NCBI GenBank assembly: GCA_022823085.1 | Contig: JAJDXV010000035.1 | Location: forward strand, 1 to 41,867 | Direction of reading: 5' to 3' | Length of the DNA stretch: 41,867 nucleotides | Origin: Candidatus Poribacteria bacterium | Lineage (GTDB): Bacteria; Poribacteria; WGA-4E; WGA-3G | Part shown: piece after piece, positions 18,365-25,518 of the stretch | Numbering within the stretch: position 1 is the first letter of the stretch | Layout of the letters: each line of letters opens with the position of its first letter | The notes under the pieces: generated by a model | What the model saw: only the letters and a program-made list of their open reading frames with translations | What the model was told of the DNA's origin: nothing | Databases searched by the model: none | Translations under genes and position numbers: made by a program

Positions 18365-18565
18365 CCGTTAGCAGGCTGTTGGTACTCGGAATACGGTGGG
18401 GTCAACAACTTCATCCATCTGTGGGCATACAAGAGTTTTGAGGAACGCCGACGGATCCGAGCAGAGACGCGAGAGAAAGGTGTCTGGCCCCCTAAAGGCT
18501 CTGTCAGACCGATCACACAGGAAAGCAAACTCCTGCTTCCTGCCCCGTTTTCACCAATGCAGTAA
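18365..18565 (+). pseudogene. C-terminal remnant of a NIPSNAP-family protein
   Basis: In the frame beginning with CCG at 18365, translation gives SPLAGCWYSEYGGVNNF, then IHLWAYKSFEERRRIRAE and KGVWPPK, ending with SKLLLPAPFSPMQ and TAA at 18563-18565. This is the C-terminal half of the NIPSNAP domain as I know it (W-SE-G--N---HLW-Y-S-EER--IRA). No start codon, ribosome site or N-terminal half precedes it; the frame closes at a TGA near 18323 inside the PIN gene. It is best read as a gene truncated by the arrival of the neighbouring ATPase-PIN pair. Confidence 0.75.
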
Positions 18566-18597
18566 TTTGACTTCCACAACAATAAATTCGTATAGCT

Positions 18598-18666
18598 CCG
18601 TAGGGGCGACATCTGTGTAGAGAAACGATACAAGCTTAACCGAAGCCCCGTAGGGGCGACATCTGT
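18598..18666. repeat. pair of CCGTAGGGGCGACATCTGT repeats
   Basis: An identical 19-base unit occurs at 18598-18616 and 18648-18666, exactly 50 bases apart. Similar GTAGGGG phrases occur elsewhere in the window (8935). It lies in the gene-free stretch 18566-18827, where I see no other feature. Confidence 0.65.
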
Positions 18667-18827
18667 CCAGCTTCTCAACCTCTGTGCCGCTGACGAGGGA
18701 GTTTGCTTGGTGTGTTCTTGCTTGGGTGTTCTGTTTGTTTCTGCGGATTTCCTCTAATATCCTCGCCTTTTCTTTAATCCTATAAATCCTGATTCAGACG
18801 AGTACCTGCTGACTCCGCTTGTTATTT

Positions 18828-18862
18828 AAAAAAATATGGGCGAGGAAAGAGATTCCTCACCC
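18828..18862 (-). terminator. rho-independent terminator of the unknown minus-strand operon
   Basis: Read on the minus strand, GGGTGAGGAA (18862-18853), loop TCTCT and TTCCTCGCCC (18847-18838) form a 10-bp stem with one mismatch, then ATA and a run of seven T (18834-18828). It lies 40 bases after the last gene of the minus-strand operon at 18902-20424. Confidence 0.8.
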
Positions 18863-18901
18863 AAAAAGGTTAGATAGCATGCCTAACGGCTGCAGGCAAC
18901 C

Positions 18902-19201
18902 TTACCGGCCTTTGCGTTTTTTGATGATGTCCCGCCTTCTTCCGATCGGAATGGCATCGGTTGGCACATCGTTAGACCCAAATGGATGCGATAGACGATA
19001 ATTCGCGCCTCGTTTACGTTTAGATACACCCTTTGAAGCCTCAGTGAGGCGATGGTAATCTGATAACAGTTGGGTGTCTATCTTAGGATTGTTTTCGATA
19101 GTTGTAGCATCCACATTCCGATTGGAAGGTAAACCAGTCTTAAACTTGTCGTCCCTGGCCTCTGCCTTAGAAGAAATAGAGGATTGGTGTAAGTTTTTCA
19201 T
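18902..19201 (-). CDS. hypothetical basic protein, 99 residues
   Basis: A small, mostly polar protein with no recognised domain. The N-terminal 60 residues are rich in Ser, Asn, Asp and Thr and look disordered. The C-terminal part is strongly basic (SKRKRGANYRLSHP and GRRRDIIKKRKGR), which could bind nucleic acid or an acidic membrane surface. It has a clear AAAGGA ribosome site and starts 15 bases after the stop of the membrane coiled-coil gene, and it is followed by a terminator, so it is probably the last gene of a three-gene operon. It shows no signal peptide or membrane segment. Confidence 0.6.
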   Translation of the reverse strand: MKNLHQSSISSKAEARDDKFKTGLPSNRNVDATTIENNPKIDTQLLSDYHRLTEASKGVSKRKRGANYRLSHPFGSNDVPTDAIPIGRRRDIIKKRKGR

Positions 19202-19216
19202 TGTAAATTTCCTTTG

Positions 19217-19549
19217 CTAACCTTTACTAATTAGTGCAACGGCTATTGCTACCGCACCTGTAAAAATAATACCTACAGCCCAAAATATGCGAGATACTAA
19301 CCGCTTGTGGTTATCCCTGACTTCCTGAATAGCATTCATGATATTTTTCTCGGACTTCTGAATATCTTCTTTTAGATCTGTCTCGACTTTCTGAATTCTT
19401 TCTTTCAGATCTGCCTCAATTTTCTCAATATCTTCTTTCAGATCCGTCTCAACCTTCTGAATACCCTCTTTCAGGCGCGATTCAGCATCCGCTCCCCATA
19501 GATACCTTTCCCTCATTTGAGATACATTACGATCATCTTCCTGATTCAA
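19217..19549 (-). CDS. membrane-anchored coiled-coil protein with 11-residue repeats
   Basis: A 110-residue protein. Residues about 24-75 are a charged coiled coil made of nearly exact 11-residue repeats (KVETDLKEDIE, KIEADLKERIQ, KVETDLKEDIQ), visible as 33-base repeats in the DNA. The C-terminus is a single transmembrane helix (IFWAVGIIFTGAVAIAVALI) with KG at the end, so the coil probably faces the cytoplasm from a tail anchor. The layout recalls XhlA-type phage hemolysin/holin accessory proteins, though the length and repeat are different. The start is a TTG at 19549 with GAGGAGG just upstream, overlapping the stop of the gene before it (TTGA). Confidence 0.7.
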   Translation of the reverse strand: MNQEDDRNVSQMRERYLWGADAESRLKEGIQKVETDLKEDIEKIEADLKERIQKVETDLKEDIQKSEKNIMNAIQEVRDNHKRLVSRIFWAVGIIFTGAVAIAVALISKG

Positions 19550-20424
19550 CTGAGTCCTCCTCGTGAAATATATTTCTCGCTATATTCATTATCCTTTTCT
19601 TGAGCAATATACTCCAGTTCCCTTACTTGCCGCCGGGCAAAGTAGGCAAAAATGTAGACATCTTTCTTGTTGTGGAGGTGAGTCTCCTTTTTCTCATGAA
19701 AGTATGTCTTGATGTGTTGCAGAGAGTAGTCAAGATTTTCGTATATGTCAGAAATATTATCGTAAGGTTCTTCCCTTTCCTCTAATCCAGCTTTAAACTC
19801 ACCAACAGATCTCAAAATTTGATCAACATGAGCATCTACAAGCAAAGCATGAGGCGAGTTCTCTGAAAAAATGGCATCAAATATTTTTTCAAAGGGATAA
19901 GTTATAAACCCGAAAGCACTAGATAATCTTCTCCCTTTAAATTTCTCTCTATGTGTCATTTCTTCTTTAGTTAAAGTCTTAATTACATTATTCAAAAATT
20001 TTCTTAAAATGCTTCTTTGAATTGCAATTAATTCGGGAATGTCAACAGAATTAATGGGTTTTGTGTTCCCTATGTCCGTTACCTTGTCCATTGCTTCAAT
20101 ACAAATCTGTCGGATCTTTTCTAACGATGAATCTCCACTATATGGAATTGCAAGAGCCTTGTATAGTTCCACAACTGCTGACTGCTGAGCAACAAGAGAA
20201 TCCAAAATATCAAAGGCAGGCGAGATCCCTATACCTGCATCAGAATCATCAACATCTTCTTTAAGGAAATCTTCTAAGACTTTTTCCGTGTCCTGGATAG
20301 CGTCCATAGAATCACATAGTATACGCCACATGGGAAGATCTTGCATCAAGACATGTTGTCTGCGGGGCATATTGATTAAATCTCGGATTTTACTCATGCG
20401 TTCGTAAAGGGTATTGTTAATCAT
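19546..20424 (-). CDS. hypothetical alpha-helical protein, 292 residues
   Basis: I do not recognise a family. The protein appears largely helical, with no signal peptide or clear transmembrane segment. Features are an N-terminal region with MWRILCDSMDAIQDTEKVLEDF, an acidic stretch (EDVDDSDAG), a central basic region (KEEMTHREKFKGRR) and a C-terminal helical region containing HIKTYFHEKKETHLHNKKD followed by FAYFARRQVRELEY. GGAGG lies six bases before the ATG. Its stop overlaps the TTG start of the membrane coiled-coil gene, so it heads a coupled operon of three unknown genes. A MITE-like element lies directly upstream. Confidence 0.65.
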   Translation of the reverse strand: MINNTLYERMSKIRDLINMPRRQHVLMQDLPMWRILCDSMDAIQDTEKVLEDFLKEDVDDSDAGIGISPAFDILDSLVAQQSAVVELYKALAIPYSGDSSLEKIRQICIEAMDKVTDIGNTKPINSVDIPELIAIQRSILRKFLNNVIKTLTKEEMTHREKFKGRRLSSAFGFITYPFEKIFDAIFSENSPHALLVDAHVDQILRSVGEFKAGLEEREEPYDNISDIYENLDYSLQHIKTYFHEKKETHLHNKKDVYIFAYFARRQVRELEYIAQEKDNEYSEKYISRGGLS

Positions 20425-20490
20425 CTTATACCTCCCAGTTTATTCCAAAACACATCTGAAAATTGAAAATCAAATGCTTCTGGTCAAATA

Positions 20491-20633
20491 CAGGACGATT
20501 TAGTTTTCGGTTTCGATTTTGGTTTTGGTTGACAGAAGTTAACGTTTAGACGCAAGATCGCGAGCACAGCTCGCTCCTACAGCGGAGGCGTATTTACATA
20601 GATAAAATAAATATGTAAAACTAAATGCCCCTG
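20491..20633. mobile_element. MITE-like element, copy C, with target-site duplication
   Basis: A 143-bp copy of the element seen at 4-134 and 149-292, in reverse orientation. It runs from CAGGACGATTTAGTTTT to AAAACTAAATGCCCCTG, imperfect inverted ends with a perfect 10-base inner part, and has the central palindrome GCGAGC-ACA-GCTCGC at 20560-20574. The 10-base direct repeat TGGTCAAATA flanks it exactly (20481-20490 and 20634-20643), which is the signature of a transposase-mediated insertion. It lies in the 363-base gap between the divergent unknown operon and the mod gene. Confidence 0.85.
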
Positions 20634-20652
20634 TGGTCAAATAGTTTCCTCC

Positions 20653-20681
20653 TTGACTTAAGAACGTTTATCTGGTATATT
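20653..20681 (+). promoter_or_regulatory. sigma70-like promoter for the mod locus
   Basis: TTGACT (20653-20658), a 17-base spacer ending in TGG, and TATATT (20676-20681). It lies just beyond the MITE-like element and about 105 bases before the ATG at 20788. Confidence 0.65.
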
Positions 20682-20787
20682 ATTTTACACTTATCGTACA
20701 TATCATATCATAAATTTGACTTTTACGCAAATATCAATTTTCACTACATCCAACTGATCTTTTCAATTCCCATAAAGAGGAAATACA

Positions 20788-21117
20788 ATGGCGAGAAAGA
20801 AACGCACCACACAACAAAAAGAAGTCCAAGACTACTGACACGACACCGCGACCCGAAAAAACAACCCACCCGCAGGCATCGCAGCACAAGGAAAAATCAA
20901 AGAAACACCGAAACAGGAATACGCATACAACCCGCACCTACCCCCCAACCTCCGATTCGACCCAAACGGAGACGCAGACAAACTCCCCGAACTGCTCGAA
21001 AAGGCACAACGGCAAGCACTCACCGCCGAGGAAGCGAAAACCATCGCCGATGCGCTCCGACACTACGACGGCCCCTGGCTGGAATGGGCAGGCAAACAAG
21101 AGGCAAAATCCTTCACC
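20788..21117 (+). pseudogene. 5' part of the mod gene, separated by an in-frame TGA
   Basis: The ATG at 20788 has AAGAGG upstream and reads MARKKRTTQQKEVQDY, then TGA at 20836-20838, then, in the same frame, HDTATRKNNPPAGIAAQG and on without interruption into the methyltransferase frame at 21118. I recognise ATRKNNPPAG and YAYNPHLPPNLRFDPNG as the conserved N-terminal extension of this Mod family, so the original start was 20788. Between the TGA and GTG 21118 there is no ATG, GTG or TTG in frame. Either the gene is inactivated, or a poorly placed GTG is used, or the TGA is read through or is an assembly error. Confidence 0.8.
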
Positions 21118-23868
21118 GTGGATCCGGTAGCATTGCACATCCACGAACGCGTCAGTGCCAAAGCCATCTTGAAAGTCGCAGAACGCCAAAACGTCCAACG
21201 CGAACTCTTCGCCGATCCACAGCAGGATTACAGCAAAGCCGTTGATTTCTACCAGCACGATGTAGATTGGGCAAACCGCCTCATCCTCGGCGATAGCCTC
21301 ACCGTCATGAGCTCCCTCGCACACCGAGAAGACCTCGCAGGCAAGGTGCAGATGATCTATATCGACCCACCCTACGGCATCAAATTCGCCTCTAACTTCC
21401 AACCCACCGTCTTTCAGCGCGATGTGAAGGATAGAACACAAGACCTAACCCGCGAACGAGAGCAGATTAAAGCCTACCGCGATACATGGACACTCGGTGT
21501 CCACTCCTACCTCGCCTATCTACGAGATCGACTACTTATTGCTAAAGATTTATTGACAGATAGCGGAAGCATCTTTGTACAGATTAGTGATGAAAATGTG
21601 CATCGGGTGCGGTGTATTATGGATGAGGTGTTTGGGAGTGAGAATTTCATTAATCAGTTGATTTTCACCAAAACTCGCTCGTTGGTCGCGTCAGATTTTG
21701 TGACAACAATATGTGATTATATTCTTTGGTATGCAAAAGGCAGAGATTTGGCAAAAGAGAAGATGAAAAAAGTTTTTTTGAAACGACAGGATAATAGTCT
21801 TGCGTCTCATTTTGAAAATTCTGATGGAGAAATTCTAACTATTGGAGAGTATAGTCTAAAGCAACAGGACGGCGATCCTATTGATCATTATAAACCTTTC
21901 AAGTCGGATGATTTAATCCGCCGCCCTAATCCTGAAATTAAATTTGACTGGCAAGGTAGGAAAATTCAAGGGCGTTTTCGGACTAATGAACATGGATTAA
22001 AACGAACTTTGCAAGCAAATAGGATATTATTCACGCAATCAGGCATTCGCTATAAATTTTTTCTTGATGATTTTCCGGTATCACCACTTAATCATCTCTG
22101 GGATGATGTAATCGGTGCACAAAATCCTATCTATGCTGTTCAAACTAACACACAAGTTGTTGAACGCTGTATGCTTATGACTACAGACCCTGGCGATCTC
22201 ATCCTTGACCCCACCTGCGGCAGTGGCACAACCGCTTATGTTGCTGAACAGCGCGGCAGACGCTGGATAACAATTGATACAAGCCGTGTCGCGGTTGCCT
22301 TAACTCGTCAACGCCTCTTAACAGCATCCTTTGATTACTATGAACTCAAAGACTCATCAAAAGGTATTGTGGGAGGCTTTATCAATAAACACGTCCCGCA
22401 TATCACACTCAGAAGCATTGCCCAAAACACAGCACTTGACCCTATCTTCGCAAAGCACGAACCGATTCTGAAAGAAAAGTTAGACGCCCTCAACAAAAAC
22501 TTAACAAATATTAACAAACATACCCCCCCCCCCCCCCTTGAAATCCGTAAAAAACTCCTTGCCAAACTGGCAGAGAAAGAGAGGCGCGAAGGAAAACGGG
22601 CCATCACGGAGGCAGACCGACGACGCTGGATACTTCCCGACATAGCATGGCAGGAGTGGGAAGTGCCTTATGATACCGATCCCGACTGGCCCCAAGCCCT
22701 ACAGGATACATTAATTGACTACCGCAAAGCATGGCGTGCAAAAATGGACGAAGTGAACGACTGTATCGCTAAATCCTCCGAAGGTGAGGAATTAGTTGAC
22801 CAACCGGAAATAGACAGAAAACGGGTCCGAGTCAGCGGTCCCTTCACAGTCGAGGCAGTCCAACCGCCCGAAGAATCATTGGATACCGAATCACCCATCG
22901 GTGGCGAACCCGACGCACCTCTGGACACATACCGTGCCGAAACAGACGGACACGACGCTATCAACGCCGAAGCATACCTCGACCAGATGATTCGCCTCCT
23001 CCGAAATGACGGCGTACGGTTTCCGAACAACCAAACCCTAAAATTCGCCACACTTGATCCAATTGAAGGCGATATCCTCCATGCCGAGGGAAGTTGGGAA
23101 GATGACGATACAGAACGCCTCGTCGCAGTCGTATTCGGTCCACAACACGGACCCGTGACAACACTGCAAGTCGAAGAGTGCCTACCTATCGCATCGCGCC
23201 GCGGTTACGACGAATTGGTGTTTGCCGGTTTCAGTTTTGATGGCGCAGCACAAGCCATCATCCAAGAAGACCCGAATCCAAGAGTCCGTATCCATATTGC
23301 ATACATCAACCCTGATGAGGAACGAAACGTTACCAAATGCAGCTTCACACCCAAGTTGAGAACCCTTATACATGGTTACAACCGGAGGTCTGAAATGAAT
23401 ATCTTAGAAATGACAGAGGGCGAACTCTATAAAGCAGGACTTGAAGAATTAATAGGACAAATAGGGATCACCTATACAGAGCAGTTTCTCAAGCAGTGTA
23501 AACCTAACGATTCCGATTACACGGCTGAACGGCATAAATGGTTGGATGATGACCCAGATATCCCGACGATGGTCAACCAGATTCAAGAGAGAAAAATCGA
23601 GCAGGCAGCGGAAGAACGCATCAAGGCTGAAAGAATCGATGCATGGCGTAAAGGTTTACTTGAACTCACCGATATTGAAATCTGTGAACTTGGCGCGAAA
23701 ATCCTTACGGATAAACTCGGCATCCCAGGTTCCATAGCTTTTTTGCGCCATCATTTCAAACAGAATGAATGGGCTCAGTCCGCAGACCTACTGCCGCAAC
23801 CCGTGTCAGATGGTGACACTGATGCAATATTGACGCAACAAAAACATGCAACCGAACCACAAGATTAA
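21118..23868 (+). CDS. type III-like (beta-class) DNA methyltransferase Mod, damaged and mosaic
   Basis: The open part of a site-specific adenine DNA methyltransferase. Counting from GTG 21118, the catalytic DPPY is at 83-86 and the AdoMet-binding DPTCGSGTTA starts at about 364, with the target-recognition region between them; this order is that of beta-class type III Mod proteins. The target region (about 21530-22190) is clearly more AT-rich than the flanks. A run of 15 C at 22523-22537 lies in the linker. The C-terminal region follows the family (VSGPFTVEAV, then VVFGPQHGP) up to about IAYINPDEE (residue 740) and then departs, running in frame into a separate small gene at 23395. Part of the C-terminal domain therefore seems lost. 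With the upstream TGA and the truncated partner at 24112, activity is doubtful. Confidence 0.8.
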   Translation: MDPVALHIHERVSAKAILKVAERQNVQRELFADPQQDYSKAVDFYQHDVDWANRLILGDSLTVMSSLAHREDLAGKVQMIYIDPPYGIKFASNFQPTVFQRDVKDRTQDLTREREQIKAYRDTWTLGVHSYLAYLRDRLLIAKDLLTDSGSIFVQISDENVHRVRCIMDEVFGSENFINQLIFTKTRSLVASDFVTTICDYILWYAKGRDLAKEKMKKVFLKRQDNSLASHFENSDGEILTIGEYSLKQQDGDPIDHYKPFKSDDLIRRPNPEIKFDWQGRKIQGRFRTNEHGLKRTLQANRILFTQSGIRYKFFLDDFPVSPLNHLWDDVIGAQNPIYAVQTNTQVVERCMLMTTDPGDLILDPTCGSGTTAYVAEQRGRRWITIDTSRVAVALTRQRLLTASFDYYELKDSSKGIVGGFINKHVPHITLRSIAQNTALDPIFAKHEPILKEKLDALNKNLTNINKHTPPPPLEIRKKLLAKLAEKERREGKRAITEADRRRWILPDIAWQEWEVPYDTDPDWPQALQDTLIDYRKAWRAKMDEVNDCIAKSSEGEELVDQPEIDRKRVRVSGPFTVEAVQPPEESLDTESPIGGEPDAPLDTYRAETDGHDAINAEAYLDQMIRLLRNDGVRFPNNQTLKFATLDPIEGDILHAEGSWEDDDTERLVAVVFGPQHGPVTTLQVEECLPIASRRGYDELVFAGFSFDGAAQAIIQEDPNPRVRIHIAYINPDEERNVTKCSFTPKLRTLIHGYNRRSEMNILEMTEGELYKAGLEELIGQIGITYTEQFLKQCKPNDSDYTAERHKWLDDDPDIPTMVNQIQERKIEQAAEERIKAERIDAWRKGLLELTDIEICELGAKILTDKLGIPGSIAFLRHHFKQNEWAQSADLLPQPVSDGDTDAILTQQKHATEPQD
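22523..22537 (+). repeat. C15 homopolymer inside mod
   Basis: Fifteen consecutive C encode part of Thr, four prolines and the first base of Leu. At 15 the frame is open. With 16 the next codons read CCT TGA and stop at once; with 14 the frame closes at a TAG about 100 bases on. Any single-base slip would switch the distal part of the gene off. Confidence 0.85.
23395..23868 (+). CDS. 157-residue protein with duplicated small helical domain, in frame with mod
   Basis: The ATG at 23395 has its own GGAGG six bases upstream (23384-23388), so this segment can be translated independently of mod although it shares its frame. It contains two related units: GLEELIGQIGITYTEQFLK with DYTAERHKWLDDDPDI after it, and GAKILTDKLGIPGSIAFLR near residue 110. 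A highly charged helix lies between them (QERKIEQAAEERIKAERID). I recall small stand-alone proteins with a FLxQ and DYTxERxxWL pattern in cyanobacteria and related genomes, with unknown role, sometimes suspected to be antitoxin-like. It probably became fused to mod when the mod 3' end was deleted. Confidence 0.5.
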   Translation: MNILEMTEGELYKAGLEELIGQIGITYTEQFLKQCKPNDSDYTAERHKWLDDDPDIPTMVNQIQERKIEQAAEERIKAERIDAWRKGLLELTDIEICELGAKILTDKLGIPGSIAFLRHHFKQNEWAQSADLLPQPVSDGDTDAILTQQKHATEPQD

Positions 23869-24111
23869 TGTCCCCAGTATCCTTATTGGTGGGATGATTC
23901 TATATACAGTGTAGAAGTTCGCAGGCAAATTGAGATGTCTGATCTGTGGAATAAGGATTGGGATGAGTGGAATTGGGCCTTTCCTCATTATAACAAAGAA
24001 TAGTCCCAGTAAAATATACATGTATAGGAATTTCAGTTTTAAAAATTTATTCGTTTTTTCAGGGATTGGAGCAATTAGAAAACTGATCCTACCAGTCTGA
24101 GGAGAATTTTC

Positions 24112-25416
24112 ATGAACCAAAACCAATCCGACATCCCAATCCAACCCGTCCAACAACCCATCCTGTGCAGTCCGTACGACAAACCAAACGCACACTGGAT
24201 TTACGACACCGAAACCGGTGAAGCGGTCAAGGAACTCAAACGGCGCGACGCAGGCTACTGGTACAAAACCCAACGCACCGGCAGCCAACAACTCCAACTC
24301 TTCGGACAAGAGGAATGGAACGACCTCCCACTCGTCAATGCACTCCGCGCAGATGTCGAACGCTGGCGCGATACAAACTATCGAAACGCCACACCGGTAA
24401 CCCGTGAACTCCTAAGACACTGGGCACGCGATGACCTACTACGGCGACTCTTTTTCTGTCAACGCGAAGCCGTCGAAACGATCATCTACCTCGCCGAAAT
24501 CCGTCACGGCGGCAAACGCATCGGATTCACACCACAGTTCACCGATGAAGACCTCGCTAAGTTAGTAGATACACCCAACGAACCCGACATCCCAGACCTT
24601 ATCCGATACGGATGCAAAATGGCAACCGGCAGCGGCAAAACCGTCGTCATGGCGATGCTCATCGCATGGGCATTCTGCAATCGCGGCAAAGTCCCGTCCG
24701 ACGAGCGTTTTCCACAGGCAGCACTCGTCGTCTGCCCGAACCTCACCATCAAAAAACGCTTGCAAGTACTCCGTCCCGAAGCCAACGATAACTATTACGA
24801 CGAATTTGAACTCATCCCGACAAAACTCCATCCACTGCTCAACAGCGGAAAGGTACTGGTCACGAACTGGCACCAATTCTCACCGGAGTCTCCACATAGC
24901 GAAGGCGGACAAACTTATACTGTCGTCAATAAAGGCGACGAAACCCCGGACGCTTTCGCCAAACGCGTCTTAGGCGAGCTCTACGATCGCGCCCCGATTA
25001 TGGTGCTAAACGATGAAGGACACCACGCTTACCGTCCCGCGCCAACCGATCAAAAACTCTCTGGTGAAGAAAAGAAAGAGCGCGAAGAAGCCACCGTCTG
25101 GGTCAGCGGTTTGGATACGTTCAACCAAGCGTGTGGCGTGAAATTCTGCGTAGACCTCTCCGCCACACCGTTCTACATCCAAGGCAGCGGACACATGGAA
25201 GGCAAACCTTTCCCGTGGCTCGTCAGCGACTTCGGTTTGGTGGACGCAATCGAGAGCGGCATCACCAAGATTCCACGTCTCCCTGTCAGCGATACCACCG
25301 GCAGACCGGAACCGAAGTTCTTCCGGTTATGGAAAACGATTAACGACGATGTCTGCAAAGACCCACAACTATTAGGGCAAGAATTGAATAAATTGGTTGC
25401 TTCTCCTACAAGATGA
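24112..25416 (+). pseudogene. truncated type III-like restriction subunit (DEAD/DEAH helicase domain only)
   Basis: A 434-residue N-terminal piece of a Res-type protein that normally approaches 1000 residues. It has the family's opening (CSPYDKPNAHW), REAVETIIYLAE, Walker A in MATGSGKTVVMAM, VCPNLTIKKRL, the Walker B form LNDEGHHAY and LSATPFYIQGSG. It then ends soon after FPWLVSDFGLVDAIESGITKIPR and LWKTIND with a stop at 25414-25416. The second RecA-like helicase domain and the endonuclease domain are absent, so it cannot cut DNA as Res does. The start has GAGGAG upstream and is intact. The cut-off end lies about 15 bases before the mutS promoter. It could survive as a fragment but is best regarded as a relic. 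Confidence 0.8.
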
Positions 25417-25430
25417 CGATCCAAAATAAT

Positions 25431-25459
25431 TTGACATAAAACACAGAATGTGCTACGGT
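25431..25459 (+). promoter_or_regulatory. sigma70-like extended -10 promoter for mutS
   Basis: TTGACA (25431-25436), a 17-base spacer ending in TGC and TACGGT (25454-25459). The perfect -35 and the TGn extension compensate for a weak -10. It lies 60 bases before the mutS start. Confidence 0.6.
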
Positions 25460-25518
25460 ATTAAAAGTTAACCTTTCGCATAAAAGACAACCACGCCAAT
25501 CATAACCAAGGAAACTCT

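Noticed and set aside
18598..18666. CRISPR-like array
   Set aside because: Only two units of 19 bases are present, no further repeats at the same spacing and no cas genes in the window.
18316..18678. Minus-strand frame of 120 codons after the PIN gene
   Set aside because: It runs antisense through the NIPSNAP remnant and both 19-base repeats, so it is a by-product of repeats.
20625..21245. Plus-strand frame of 206 codons upstream of mod
   Set aside because: It reads the mod 5' region in the wrong frame, giving an Arg/Thr/Pro-rich product; the true frame is the one from 20788 with the internal TGA.
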